This document shows positions 9,764 through 19,170 of a stretch of 64,000 nt of DNA, piece by piece. Position 1 is the stretch's first letter. Each line of letters starts with the position of its first letter. Both the position numbers and the translations under genes were made by a program. This stretch comes from Pseudomonas sp. TH31 (lineage in GTDB: Bacteria; Pseudomonadota; Gammaproteobacteria; Pseudomonadales; Pseudomonadaceae): assembly GCF_016650815.1 (NCBI RefSeq), contig NZ_JAEKEZ010000010.1:1-64000 (forward strand). The letters are read 5' to 3'. The notes beneath the pieces were generated by a model. The model saw nothing but the letters and a program-made list of their open reading frames with translations. It was not told the DNA's origin and made no database searches.

Positions 9764-11299
9764 ATGAACCGAAGCGACGTGTTGATCATCGGCGCCGGCC
9801 CGACCGGTCTGGTGCTGGCGTTGTGGCTGAGCAAGCTCGGCATCCGCGTGCGCATCATCGACAAAACCCTGGCCCCGGGCACCACCTCTCGCGCCCTGGC
9901 CGTCCAGGCCCGGACCCTTGAGTTGTATCGCCAACTCGATCTCAGCGACACCATCGTGCAGAACGGCCACCGGGTGGCGGCAGCGAATTTCTGGGTCAAG
10001 GGTGAAGCCGTGGCGCGCCTGCCGTTGACCCGTATCGGCGAGGGCCTGACGCCCTACGCGTTCATGGAAATCTTTCCTCAGGACGAACACGAACAGTTGC
10101 TGATCGAACGCCTTGAAACCTTCGGCATCACCGTGGAGCGCAATACCGAACTGGAAAACCTCAAGGAAACCAGCGACGGCATCAGTGCTCAGTTGCGCCT
10201 GCCCGATGGCCAACAGGAAACCTGTGAGGCTTGTTACATCGCTGGCTGCGACGGCGCCCGGTCGATTGTGCGCAAAAGCCTGGACAGTGGGTTTCCCGGC
10301 GGCACCTATCAGCAGATTTTCTACGTCGCCGACGTTCAGGCCAGCGGCCCGGCGCTCAACGGTGAACTGCACGTAGACCTCGATGAAGCGGATTTTCTCG
10401 CGGTTTTCCCATTGGCCAGCGAAGGTCATGCCCGGCTGATCGGCACCGTGCGCGATGAGCGCGCCGAGCATGCCCAAACCCTGCAATTTGCAGACGTCAG
10501 CGGCCGAGCCATCGAACATCTGAAGGTGCAGGTCGAACAGGTGCACTGGTTCTCGACCTACCGTGTGCATCACCGGGTCGCGGAGTTCTTTCGCAGCGGT
10601 CGGGCGTTTCTGCTCGGCGACGCCGCCCACGTCCACAGTCCCGCCGGCGGCCAAGGCATGAACACCGGGATTGGCGATGCAATCAACCTGGCCTGGAAAC
10701 TCGCCGCCGTGCTAAGCGGCGGCGCAACCGCCAAATTGCTCGACAGCTACGAAACCGAACGCATCGCCTTTGCCCGGCGCCTGGTGTCCACCACCGACCG
10801 GGTGTTCAGCTTCGTCACCGCCGAGGGCAAAGTCGCCGACCTGCTGCGCACGCGCCTGGCGCCGTTCCTGATCCCGAAAATGGCTTCGTTTGGGGCGAGC
10901 CGGGAATTTCTGTTTCGCACGGTGTCGCAGATCACTCTCAACTATCGCGGCATGCCGCTGAGCGAAGGCGTGACCGGGCACGTACACGGCGGTGACCGCT
11001 TGCCCTGGGCCCACGATGGCGAAGGCGATAATTACGAACCGCTGAAAAACCCGGCCTGGCAGGTGCATGTGTACGGCGATACCAGCGACGAAATGATCGC
11101 CTGGTGTATCGAGCATCATTTACCGCTGCATGTGTTCGACTGGCGGCCGGCATTTGACGCGGCGGGGTTGGCGCGCAACGGGTTTTACTTGCTGCGACCG
11201 GATACGTACGTGGCGATTGCCGATAACAGCGCCGATCCGAAGGTGATTGAGCGGTACTTGCGCGATCACGGGATACGGTCGTTTTTTGGGTCCCACTGA
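9764..11299 (+). CDS. FAD-dependent aromatic monooxygenase
   Basis: A 511-residue group A flavoprotein monooxygenase of the PheA/TfdB/MhpA type. The N-terminal dinucleotide-binding motif is GAGPTG (about residues 9-14), the DG motif is GCDGARSIVRK (about residue 163) and the GD motif is LLGDAAHVHSPAGGQGMN (about residue 285). A thioredoxin-like C-terminal region ends the chain. Such enzymes hydroxylate phenolic or related aromatic substrates using NAD(P)H and oxygen. The substrate is unknown, and no ring-cleavage gene lies next to it. It is flanked by REPINs and appears monocistronic. Confidence 0.9.
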   Translation: MNRSDVLIIGAGPTGLVLALWLSKLGIRVRIIDKTLAPGTTSRALAVQARTLELYRQLDLSDTIVQNGHRVAAANFWVKGEAVARLPLTRIGEGLTPYAFMEIFPQDEHEQLLIERLETFGITVERNTELENLKETSDGISAQLRLPDGQQETCEACYIAGCDGARSIVRKSLDSGFPGGTYQQIFYVADVQASGPALNGELHVDLDEADFLAVFPLASEGHARLIGTVRDERAEHAQTLQFADVSGRAIEHLKVQVEQVHWFSTYRVHHRVAEFFRSGRAFLLGDAAHVHSPAGGQGMNTGIGDAINLAWKLAAVLSGGATAKLLDSYETERIAFARRLVSTTDRVFSFVTAEGKVADLLRTRLAPFLIPKMASFGASREFLFRTVSQITLNYRGMPLSEGVTGHVHGGDRLPWAHDGEGDNYEPLKNPAWQVHVYGDTSDEMIAWCIEHHLPLHVFDWRPAFDAAGLARNGFYLLRPDTYVAIADNSADPKVIERYLRDHGIRSFFGSH

Positions 11300-11315
11300 C
11301 TCAACGCATCCCGAA

Positions 11316-11406
11316 AGTGCGAGCGAGCCCGCTCGCGATGATCGCGGCACATCCAGCATCATTGCGCCTGACCCACCGCAATCGCGAGCAGGCTCGCTCC
11401 CACAGG
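11316..11406. repeat. REPIN, class 1 variant
   Basis: GTGCGAGCGAGCCCGCTCGC on the left (one change in the GTGGGAG arm, one in the middle) and GCGAGCAGGCTCGCTCCCAC on the right, lying between the convergent monooxygenase and hemB genes. Confidence 0.88.
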
Positions 11407-11422
11407 GAATGTGTGGTGGTGG

Positions 11423-12397
11423 TTAGATCCCTGCCAGCGCCAAGTCCATCGCGAAGTAGGTGAAGATCAAGTCCGCCCCCGCCCGCTTGATCGCCCCAAG
11501 GCTTTCACGCACCACACGATCTTCATCAATTGCTCCGGCCTGCGCCGCAAACTTGATCATGGCGTACTCGCCACTCACCTGATACGCCGACAGCGGAAGG
11601 CGCGACACCTCGCGAATATCGCGGATGATGTCCAGGTACGCACCCGCTGGTTTGACCATCAGCGCATCGGCGCCTTCCTGTTCGTCCAGCAGCGATTCGC
11701 GCACCGCTTCGCGGCGATTCATCGGGTTCATCTGGTAGCTTTTGCGGTCGCCTTTCAAAGCGCTGCCGCCAGCTTCGCGAAACGGGCCGTAGAGCGCCGA
11801 TGCGAATTTGGTCGAGTAAGCCATGATCGCGGTCTGGGTGAAACCGGCTTCGTCCAGCGCCCGGCGAATCGCCTGGACCTGGCCGTCCATCGCGGCTGAC
11901 GGAGCAATCACATCAGCGCCGGCACGGGCAGCGGCCACGGCTTGTTTACCGAGGTTGATCAACGTTTTGTCGTTGTCGACTTCGTGGTTATGCAGCACGC
12001 CGCAGTGGCCGTGGTCGGTGTATTCGCAGAAACAGGTGTCGGACATCACAATCATCTCCGGCACTGCATCCTTGGCGATGCGCGACATGCGCGACACCAG
12101 GCCGTTGTCGCTCCAGGTGTCGCTGCCACTGCTGTCCAGGTGATGGGACACTCCAAACGTCATGACCGACTTGATCCCGGCACGGGCATAACGCTCGATC
12201 TCGCCAGCCAGTTTCGACTCTGGAATGCGCACCACGCCGGGCATGCTCTTGATCGGAACGAAGTCGTCGATTTCTTCTTCGACGAAAATCGGCAGCACCA
12301 GGTCGTTCAGGCTGAACTCGGTTTCCTGGAACAGGCTGCGCAGGCTCGCATTGCGGCGCAGACGGCGTGGACGTGCTTCTGGGAACTGGCTGGACAT
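11423..12397 (-). CDS. hemB: Delta-aminolevulinic acid dehydratase (porphobilinogen synthase), zinc type
   Basis: A 324-residue enzyme that condenses two 5-aminolevulinate molecules to porphobilinogen in heme and corrin synthesis. Schiff-base lysines are visible as Lys 197 (AYSTKFAS) and Lys 249 (LMVKPA). The metal loop reads [15 protein letters not shown], with Cys 122, 124 and 132, the three-cysteine catalytic zinc site. The main HemB of P. aeruginosa instead carries aspartates there and uses magnesium. This copy may therefore be a second, zinc-dependent paralogue (often named hemB2), but the rest of the genome is not visible. ATG 12397 is chosen over the longer frame to 12472 because conservation begins at [12 protein letters not shown]. 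Confidence 0.93.
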   Translation of the reverse strand: MSSQFPEARPRRLRRNASLRSLFQETEFSLNDLVLPIFVEEEIDDFVPIKSMPGVVRIPESKLAGEIERYARAGIKSVMTFGVSHHLDSSGSDTWSDNGLVSRMSRIAKDAVPEMIVMSDTCFCEYTDHGHCGVLHNHEVDNDKTLINLGKQAVAAARAGADVIAPSAAMDGQVQAIRRALDEAGFTQTAIMAYSTKFASALYGPFREAGGSALKGDRKSYQMNPMNRREAVRESLLDEQEGADALMVKPAGAYLDIIRDIREVSRLPLSAYQVSGEYAMIKFAAQAGAIDEDRVVRESLGAIKRAGADLIFTYFAMDLALAGI

Positions 12398-12535
12398 GGG
12401 TTTTCCTGAAAGACGATAACGAGACGAAAGTCGTAAGGGGGTGAAGCTTATGCCCTGAATGGCTCGGGGCACAAACCTCAGGGGCGGAAAAAACCGTTAC
12501 CGACCAAGCAATAATCCCCACATTCAACACAATTC

Positions 12536-12630
12536 CCTGTGGGAGCGAGCCTGCTCGCGATGAGGGAGTGTCAGTTGATATTGATGGTGGCTGATACACC
12601 GCTTTCGCGAGCAAGCTTTGCTCCTACGGG
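12536..12630. repeat. REPIN, class 1 with mixed right arm
   Basis: Left arm is standard (GTGGGAGCGAGCCTGCTCGC). The right arm reads TCGCGAGCAAGCTTTGCTCC TAC, the sub-class that ends in GTAGGAGC. It occupies the 394-base gap between hemB and phzF together with the next element. No gene is seen there. Confidence 0.88.
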
Positions 12631-12671
12631 GGTCTGCGGCGGATGAAAAATTTGTGTTCTACGGTGATCTA

Positions 12672-12765
12672 CTGTGGGAGCGGGCTTGCTCGCGAAAGCG
12701 GCCTGGCAGTCGCTATTGATGTCGACTGAGATACCGCTTTCGCGAGCAAGCCCGCTCCCACAGGG
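12672..12765. repeat. REPIN, class 1 (GTGGGAGCGGGCTTGCTCGC)
   Basis: Symmetric pair of GTGGGAGCGGGCTTGCTCGC arms about 50 bases apart, immediately downstream of the previous REPIN. Confidence 0.92.
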
Positions 12766-12791
12766 GATTTGTGTTGATTCCACGGGGTTTG

Positions 12792-13633
12792 TTACAGATT
12801 CAGGGTCCCGTCGATGCAGGTCACCACCGCGCCACCAATCCAGATCTCATCGCCTACCTGATCCACCTGAATCCTCCCCGCGCGCCCCATGGCCAGGCCC
12901 TGACTGACTACGTAAGATGCCGGCGCCAGTCCTTCGCCGAGCAGCCATTGGGCGATCCCGGCATTCAAGCTGCCGGTGGCCGGGTCTTCCGGCATCCCGT
13001 CGCCGGAAATGAACGCCCGCACTTCGAACTGGGCGTCATCGCCATCACGTTCAGGGTGCCATGGCGCGATGACGCCGACGGCCAGGCCAAGCATCTGCGA
13101 ATGATCCGGCTGCACAGCTAGCACCTGCTGACGATCCTCGACCATCACCGCCAACCAGCCGGCGCCGTTATCGACCCATTGCGCTCGAACGATTGCCCCG
13201 GCGTCCAGCCCGAGCCCGAGCCGCACCCGTTCCAACAGGTCAACGGCCAACGGCCCGGTACGCAGCAGCGGCGGCGCAAGAAACGCCAGCTCCGCGCCTT
13301 GCCGGCGAACCCGCACCAGACCGACGCCGCACTCTTGAATGACCTCCTCGCCCTTGGGTACACCGCCGGCTTCAAGCCACGCGTGGCAGGTACCCAAGGT
13401 CGGATGACCGGCGAATGGCAGCTCCGACAGGGTGGTGAAGATCCGCACCCGATAGTCGGCGCGCGAATCCCGGGCTCCAGCACGAACGTGGTTTCGCTGA
13501 GGTTGGTCCAGCTCGCGAACGCCGCCATCCGCTCATCACTGAGCTCGTCAGCGCCAAACACTACCGCCAATGGATTGCCTTTAAGCGCAACGCGGCTGAA
13601 GACATCGACTTGTTTGAAAGGAAATAAGCGCAT
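12792..13633 (-). CDS. PhzF-family isomerase, broken by a one-base deletion
   Basis: The product resembles PhzF/YddE-type proteins of about 280 residues, a diaminopimelate-epimerase fold. The N-terminal part ([33 protein letters not shown]) is in one frame from 13633. The rest ([20 protein letters not shown] to [10 protein letters not shown]) is in another from about 13470. Adding one G to the GGG run at 13469-13471 restores ...[19 protein letters not shown]... and gives one 280-residue protein. The conserved GNPLAVV and PFAGHPTLG motifs are both present, and a DPATGS loop occurs near residue 220. The substrate is unknown. The break is probably a sequencing deletion. Confidence 0.85.
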
Positions 13634-13657
13634 GGCCGTCCCTGGTCTTGAAAAGGA

Positions 13658-14355
13658 TTATTTGGGAATGTCCAGCCCACGCATTACCGCCGGCCGTGCC
13701 AGGAAGCGCTCCAGCACCCGCGTGACGTTGGCGAAGTTCTGGATACCCACCAGATCACCGGCCTCATAGAAGCCGATCAGGTTGCGCACCCATGGAAACG
13801 TCGCGATGTCGGCGATGGTGTAGCGCTCGCCCATGATCCAGTCGCGCCCTTCCAGACGCTCGTCGAGGACCTTTAGCAGGCGTTTGCTTTCCTCGACGTA
13901 GCGATCACGGGGCCGTTTGTCCTCGTAATCCTTGCCGCCGAATTTGTTGAAAAAACCGACCTGGCCAAACATCGGCCCGATACCGCCCATCTGGAACATC
14001 AACCACTGAATCGTCTCGTAACGCGCCGCCGATTCCTGGGCCAGCAGTTGGCCGCTCTTGTCAGCAAGGTAGATCAGAATCGCCCCGGACTCGAACAGCG
14101 GCAGTGGCTGATCCCCGGACCGTGCGGGTCGATGATCGCCGGGATCTTGTTGTTGGGGTTCAACGACATGAACTCGGATGACAACTGATCGTTGGTCTCG
14201 AAGCTCACACGGTGCGGCTCGTAGGGCAGACCGATCTCTTCGAGCATGATCGAGACCTTGACGCCGTTGGGGGTCGGCAGGGAGTAGAGCTGAATCCACT
14301 CGGGATACTGGGCCGGCCATTTACCGGTAATCGGGAACGCAGAGAGATCGGTCAT
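13658..14355 (-). CDS. Glutathione S-transferase, YfcG/Ure2p-like, broken by a one-base deletion
   Basis: The protein would be about 232 residues: PEWIQLYSLPTPNGVKVSIMLEEIGLPYE (thioredoxin fold with TPNG), NPNNKIPAIIDP, then PLFESGAILIYLADKSG and a helical C-terminal domain. These are marks of the YfcG/YghU disulfide-bond oxidoreductase branch of GSTs, which use glutathione but have little transferase activity. The frame changes inside the CCCC run at 14113-14116 (plus strand). One extra base gives PHGPGDQPLPLFESGA, the expected join. ATG 14355 is chosen because MTDLSAFPITGKW starts there. The gene lies 24 bases upstream of the PhzF-like gene on the same strand. Confidence 0.85.
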
Positions 14356-14393
14356 GGGAGCATCCACGCAAACATTGGAGTTGCTGATCATAA

Positions 14394-14493
14394 TGTAGGA
14401 GCTGCCGAAGGCTGCGATCTTTTGATCTTGATCTGTTCGGCATTGCTGAAGGTCAAGATCAAAAGATCGCAGCCTTCGGCAGCTCCTACAGGG
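14394..14493. repeat. REPIN, class 2
   Basis: TGTAGGAGCTGCCGAAGGCT ... GATCTTTTGATCTTGATC, then its reverse complement, with a loop of about 20 bases. It fills part of a 394-base gap. The remaining 290 bases to the phosphatase gene hold no gene I can support. Confidence 0.92.
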
Positions 14494-14785
14494 ATTGGGT
14501 ACATCCGTTCAATAGCGCTTGCGGTCGGATCGAAATCATCCGGCGTCGCGACGACGATCCATAAATCCGCAACATCCTGTCGATAACCTTCGGCCACCCC
14601 GTCAAAGGTTGCCGCTAAAGTGCGGCGAACCGGCCGGGATCGAACCAAAGGGCTTCAGAGGACTCTGAGCACTGCCCATTACGGAAGCGGACCGGTTCAA
14701 CGACATGGAAAACACCTGACGCCGGGAGCCCAGGGTGTAAGGGTTTGTCAGCCTTAATCGAATGCGCTGAAGATCACTTTACTGA

Positions 14786-15460
14786 ATGAAGACCCTTTTG
14801 AAATTCACCCAACGCTTCAAGCATCGTGCCTTTATCGTACTGCCCTCGTTGTTGGCAGCAAGCGCGTTGCTCCTGTCGCTGGAGTCCAGCGAAAGCCGCG
14901 CCCAACCGGCCGACGGCACCCAGACGCTGGTGTTCCTGCGCCACGCGGAAAAGCCCGCTGGAGGCCTGGGGCAGCTCAATTGCCAGGGGTTGAACCGTGC
15001 GATCAGCCTGTCTACGTTGCTGCCCGAGAAATTCGGCAAGGCCAATTACGTATTTGCCGCCAACCCGACGCGCAATGTCGAGGAAGGCGAGCTGGACAAC
15101 TCCTACAGTTACATCCGGCCACTGATGACCATCAGCCCCAGCGCGATCAAGCTCGGGTTGCCGGTGAACATCAACTTTTCGGCCAACGACACCAGCGACC
15201 TGGCGGATGAACTGCTCCACGACAAGTACCACAATGCGATCATCTACACCGCCTGGTCCCACGGCTACCTGCCCGAGCTGATCAACAAAGTTGCCAGCGA
15301 AGCCGTCGGCAAGAAACAGAACATCACTGAAGACTGGGCGTCCAGCGACTACGACTCGCTGTACGTGCTGACCCTGACCTGGCACAACGGCAAGGCCAGC
15401 CTGGAAAGCCACGTCTACAAACAAGGGCTGGATAACGGCTCGCAGAACTGTCCGATATAA
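14786..15460 (+). CDS. Histidine phosphatase family protein
   Basis: A 224-residue protein with the phosphohistidine motif LVFLRHAEKP (RHA, about residue 51) and a late conserved histidine in YTAWSHGYLPEL (about residue 160). Together these make the active site of the histidine phosphatase (phosphoglycerate mutase-like) superfamily. An N-terminal hydrophobic segment (FIVLPSLLAASALLLSL, about residues 15-31) suggests export or membrane anchoring. No good ribosome site precedes ATG 14786, so the start is uncertain. The substrate is unknown. Confidence 0.8.
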   Translation: MKTLLKFTQRFKHRAFIVLPSLLAASALLLSLESSESRAQPADGTQTLVFLRHAEKPAGGLGQLNCQGLNRAISLSTLLPEKFGKANYVFAANPTRNVEEGELDNSYSYIRPLMTISPSAIKLGLPVNINFSANDTSDLADELLHDKYHNAIIYTAWSHGYLPELINKVASEAVGKKQNITEDWASSDYDSLYVLTLTWHNGKASLESHVYKQGLDNGSQNCPI

Positions 15461-15552
15461 AAAGTCGCTACATCCCACGCACTGTCGGGACCACGTTGAC
15501 CCAGGGGCTGGGCTATCATTGACACCATCTCCCCATTGCCCGGAACCTCGCC

Positions 15553-16608
15553 ATGTCACTCTCAACCGCAGCAGCCCCCGTCCGGGGCTGGTCGTTCTGG
15601 TGGAAGCCCGCCCTGTTCCTCCTGGTCGCCTGTGTCGGCCTCTACTACGTCAAGTGGTCGCCGTACTACCTCAAGGCCTTCGTCGCCGCTGACAACCACA
15701 GCATCGGCGCCTCGATCATCAACGATCAACTGTCCGATCCTTTGTCCGCCGCCCTGGCCTATGCCAAGGTGTATTTCCTGGCAATCTGGAAAGCCGCGGT
15801 GCTGGCGGTGATTCTCGGTTCCCTGCTGCAAGTACTGATTCCGCGAGACTGGTTGCTGCGTCTGTTCGGCCGCGCCGGTTTCGCCTCGACCCTGCGCGGT
15901 GGCCTGTTTGCCCTGCCCGGCATGATGTGCTCTTGCTGCGCCGCCCCGGTGGCCGCCGGCATGCGTCGGCAGAATGTGTCGGTGGGTGCCGCCCTGGCGT
16001 TCTGGATCGGCAACCCGGTACTCAACCCTGCCACGCTGGTGTTCATGGGCTTCGTGCTCGGCTGGGGCTTCACTGCGTTGCGGCTGGTGGCGGGCTTGGT
16101 GCTGGTGTTCGGGGTGTCGATGGTGGCGCAGCGTATCGCCGGCCCCGAGACCTTGCCTGAAGCGGCTGTTGAAGCCGTGGTTGAAGCCCGCGAGACCGAC
16201 GCGCAACCGTTCCTGACCCGTTGGGGCAAGACGATCTGGCAACTGTTCTGGAGCACCATCCCTGTCTACATCCTGGCGGTGCTGGTACTGGGTGCGGTGC
16301 GAGTCTGGGTATTTCCACACATTGATGGGGCCATGGCCAACAGCCTGTTGTGGCTGGTGCCGCTGGCGATCATCGGTACGCTGTTCGTGATTCCGACCGC
16401 CGCTGAAATCCCGATCGTACAAACCATGATGACCCTGGGCATGGGCACCGCCCCGGCGGTCGCGCTGCTGATGACCCTGCCGAGCATCAGCCTGCCGTCG
16501 CTGCTGATGCTGCGCAAGGATTTCAATGCTCGGGTGCTGGTGAGCGTGGCGCTGATGACCATGCTGATTGGTGTGATCAGCGGGTTGGTCGGGGCTGCAT
16601 TGCTTTAA
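15553..16608 (+). CDS. YraQ family permease (UPF0718/DUF318)
   Basis: A 351-residue integral membrane protein with about eight to nine hydrophobic segments. The signature region MMCSCCAAPVAAGMRRQNVSVGAALAFWIGNPVLNPATLVFMGF (about residues 123-167) contains the CSCC cysteine cluster and two loops rich in small residues, as in YraQ/ArsP-like permeases. Some relatives export methylarsenicals or move metals. The CSCC motif could bind a thiophilic metal, but the substrate of this branch is not established. It starts 93 bases after the phosphatase gene on the same strand. Confidence 0.87.
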   Translation: MSLSTAAAPVRGWSFWWKPALFLLVACVGLYYVKWSPYYLKAFVAADNHSIGASIINDQLSDPLSAALAYAKVYFLAIWKAAVLAVILGSLLQVLIPRDWLLRLFGRAGFASTLRGGLFALPGMMCSCCAAPVAAGMRRQNVSVGAALAFWIGNPVLNPATLVFMGFVLGWGFTALRLVAGLVLVFGVSMVAQRIAGPETLPEAAVEAVVEARETDAQPFLTRWGKTIWQLFWSTIPVYILAVLVLGAVRVWVFPHIDGAMANSLLWLVPLAIIGTLFVIPTAAEIPIVQTMMTLGMGTAPAVALLMTLPSISLPSLLMLRKDFNARVLVSVALMTMLIGVISGLVGAALL

Positions 16609-16629
16609 GAGGTTGGGGCCTGTCAGGGC

Positions 16630-16728
16630 CTCATCGCGAGCAGGCTCGCTCCCACATTGGATCTAAGCCGTACACAAAATCCGTGTCCACTGAAGATCTA
16701 CTGTGGGAGCGAGCCTGCTCGCGATGGG
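16630..16728. repeat. REPIN, class 1, arms outward
   Basis: The left half is GCGAGCAGGCTCGCTCCCAC (16634) and the right half GTGGGAGCGAGCCTGCTCGC (16703), the opposite order to most class 1 units in this window. The broken frame of selU runs into it and makes a false C-terminal tail. Confidence 0.9.
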
Positions 16729-16744
16729 GCCGGCAATAACAATA

Positions 16745-17847
16745 TCAAACCCGCTGAATATCCCGCTCGCGCAGGTACTCAAGCACCGCCCCCGCTCCCC
16801 GGCAAACTCGATCCGCGCGTCTTTCTTCTCGCGCTGAAACGCATACATCGGGTCGTAATACTCGCTCAGCAATCCTTCGATCCAACCCCGGTGCAAGTCC
16901 ACCGCACCGCTGCTCGCCTGCTCGGCCAGTGCGTCTTCCATCAACAACAACATCCGCCGATGGCGTTCACCGCCCAAACGCTTCTGCACGTTATTCAGGC
17001 TTTCCAGCAGCCGCTCGGAAAACAGCGCAAAGCCCTCCTCGCCATGCACGCCGATAAACTCGGCACACAGGTCCACCACGTAATCACCCAGGATCCGCTC
17101 GACGCGCCCCTCCAGGCTGTCTTCGAGCCAGACCATCGGAAACTGCTGCATCCCCTGAAACAACGGCAGCGGCAAGGCACAACTGCCGACCGCACGGCTC
17201 TCGTCTTCCAGCACGAATTGCTCGATACCCCGTGCGCGCTTCTTCAGCACGTCCACGGCCAGACGGTTTTCAAAGTCGATGTTGGAGGGTTGGCCGGTGG
17301 CACGTTTGCCGAAGCTTGAACCCCGGTGATTGGCGTAGCCTTCCAGGTCCAGTCCGTTGTTCAACTGCGTCAGCACCTCGGTTTTGCCGGTACCCGTCAT
17401 GCCACCCAGCAGAACGAAATCGCACTGGGCCACGGCGTGATCAACAGTGTCGAGCAAGAAAGTGCGCATCGCCTTATAGCCACCACCGACCCGCGGATAG
17501 TCAATGCCCGCCTCATCCTTGAGCCACTGCTGGACAATCTGCGAGCGCAAGCCGCCGCGAAAACAATACAAATAACCATCCGGATGAGCCCGGGCAAACT
17601 CGGTCCAGGCCTGGATGCGCTCGGCCTTGATCGGGCCGGACACCAACTGATGCCCGAGCGTAATAGCCGCTTGCTGTCCATGCTGTTTGTAACAGGTGCC
17701 GATCCGTTGCCGCTCGTGGTCGCTCATCAGCGGCAAGTTGACCACGCCGGGGAACGAGCCCTTGAGGAATTCGATCGGCGCGCGGGCATCCATCAGCGGC
17801 CGGTCGTTGAGAAAGAGGTCGCGGTAATCGGTGTAGTCGATTGACAT
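16745..17847 (-). CDS. selU: tRNA 2-selenouridine synthase, 3' end broken by a one-base deletion
   Basis: SelU/MnmH converts 2-thiouridine at wobble position 34 of Lys, Glu and Gln tRNAs to geranyl-thio and 2-selenouridine, using selenophosphate. The N-terminal rhodanese domain holds the catalytic Cys in [12 protein letters not shown] (about residue 97). A P-loop ([12 protein letters not shown], about residue 147) follows. The uninterrupted frame runs on to 16663 with a tail translated from a REPIN. Adding one base to the CCCCC run at 16789-16793 restores [14 protein letters not shown] and the stop at 16745-16747, the normal family end. ATG 17847 shares its A with the selD stop TGA, so translation is coupled. 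Confidence 0.92.
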
Positions 17848-18881
17848 CAAAACACCTCGACCGCGTTAGTCTGTCGCTCAACCAGTTCGCCGATTGGCTC
17901 CAGGGCCAGGCCCAGTTCGGCGGCGACCGCAAGGAATTGAGCGTTGCCTTCAGGCGTGACCGCAATCAGCAGGCCCCCGCTGGTCTGTGGATCACACAGC
18001 ACGCGTTTGTGCAGTTCCTGCAAACGCCCGAGCTTGCTGGCGTAGCTGTCGAAGTTGCGCAACGTGCCACCCGGCACGCAACCCTGTTCGAGGTAATACT
18101 CGACACCGGCCAGACGCGGCACACGGTCGTATTCGATGCGAGCGGTGAGTTGGCTGCCGTCAGCCATTTCCACCAAATGCCCCAGCAGCCCGAAACCGGT
18201 GACGTCGGTCATCGCGGTCACGCCTTCGAGTTTGCCGAAACGGCTACCAGGTTTGTTCAGGGTGCACATCCAGTCACGGGCCAGGCCGATGTCGGCGTGG
18301 CGCAACTTACCCTTCTTCTCGGCAGTGGTGAGGATGCCGATGCCCAACGGTTTGGTGAGGTACAACAGGCACCCGGCGGTGGCAGTGTCGTTGCGCTTCA
18401 TGTGACGCTTTTGCACCAGCCCGGTGACGGCGAGGCCGAAGATCGGCTCCGGGGCATCGATGGAATGCCCGCCGGCCAGTGGAATCCCCGCCTCGTCGCA
18501 AATCGAACGCCCGCCGCGAATCACTTCACGGGCGATTTCCGGGGCCAGCACGTTGACCGGCCAACCGAGGATCGCAATCGCCATCAACGGATCGCCGCCC
18601 ATGGCGTAGATGTCGCTGATGGCATTGGTGGCGGCAATGCGGCCGAAGTCGAACGGATCATCGACGATCGGCATAAAGAAGTCGGTGGTCGAAACCACAC
18701 CGCGCTCGTCGTCGATCGCATACACCGCCGCGTCATCGCGCGAGGCGTTGCCGACCCAGAGCTTGGGGTCGAGGTTCTGCGCGCCGCTGCCGGCCAGAAT
18801 CACTTCCAGAACCTGCGGGGATATTTTGCAACCGCATCCTGCGCCGTGGCTGTATTGGGTCAGACGAATCGGCTCGCTCAT
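17847..18881 (-). CDS. selD: Selenophosphate synthase
   Basis: A 344-residue enzyme that makes selenophosphate from selenide and ATP. The active-site segment [10 protein letters not shown] (about residues 14-23) has the catalytic position as ordinary Cys (TGC), not selenocysteine, and the adjacent essential Lys. The glycine-rich ATP-binding motif and the AIR-synthase-type fold continue ([41 protein letters not shown]). The upstream GTG/ATG adds three residues. [12 protein letters not shown] is the usual start. It forms a two-gene operon with selU. No selA or selB is in the window, so its product can be seen serving only tRNA modification here. Confidence 0.97.
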   Translation of the reverse strand: MSEPIRLTQYSHGAGCGCKISPQVLEVILAGSGAQNLDPKLWVGNASRDDAAVYAIDDERGVVSTTDFFMPIVDDPFDFGRIAATNAISDIYAMGGDPLMAIAILGWPVNVLAPEIAREVIRGGRSICDEAGIPLAGGHSIDAPEPIFGLAVTGLVQKRHMKRNDTATAGCLLYLTKPLGIGILTTAEKKGKLRHADIGLARDWMCTLNKPGSRFGKLEGVTAMTDVTGFGLLGHLVEMADGSQLTARIEYDRVPRLAGVEYYLEQGCVPGGTLRNFDSYASKLGRLQELHKRVLCDPQTSGGLLIAVTPEGNAQFLAVAAELGLALEPIGELVERQTNAVEVF

Positions 18882-19011
18882 GGGGTGCACCTTGTGGGAT
18901 CAATGGGGCCGATTCTAGCAGAGCATGGGTTGTGCAAGTCGTACGCTTGGGTGGGGAGATGGATTACCTTGATTGCCTGAACAAACACTCGCCACAACAA
19001 CAAAAGAAAGG

Positions 19012-19122
19012 TCAAAAGATCGTCCGAACGCGGCCCGAGCCTTCGGCAGCTCCTACAGGGATCGCGTACATCCAGAACGACACGGTTTGTGTAGGAGCTG
19101 CCGCAGGCTGCGATCTTTTGAG
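19012..19122. repeat. REP pair, class 2 degenerate
   Basis: The left arm (AAAAGATCGTCCGAACGCGG, then CCTTCGGCAGCTCCTACAGG) is a variant in which GCAGCC is replaced by a longer insert. The right arm GTAGGAGCTGCCGCAGGCTG has one change. Variant left arms of the same kind recur at 35360 and 39820. It fills the gap after selD. Confidence 0.82.
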
Positions 19123-19126
19123 GTAC

Positions 19127-19150
19127 AAAAAAAACCGCCCTTTCGGGCGG
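19127..19150 (-). terminator. Rho-independent terminator of the autotransporter gene
   Basis: On the minus strand CCGCCCGAAAGGGCGG forms a 6-bp GC stem with a GAAA tetraloop followed by eight T. It lies 21 bases past the restored stop codon at 19171, which supports that stop as the real gene end. Confidence 0.93.
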
Positions 19151-19170
19151 CTAAAGTGCTTCGACCCTAT

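Noticed and set aside
14388..14648. Minus-strand frame of 86 codons upstream of the GST
   Set aside because: Its second half is a translated REPIN and the first half shows no recognisable family or ribosome site.
16663..16788. C-terminal extension of SelU to 16663
   Set aside because: The extra residues are translated from a class 1 REPIN (spelling [10 protein letters not shown]), while one added base restores the normal family C-terminus and stop at 16745.
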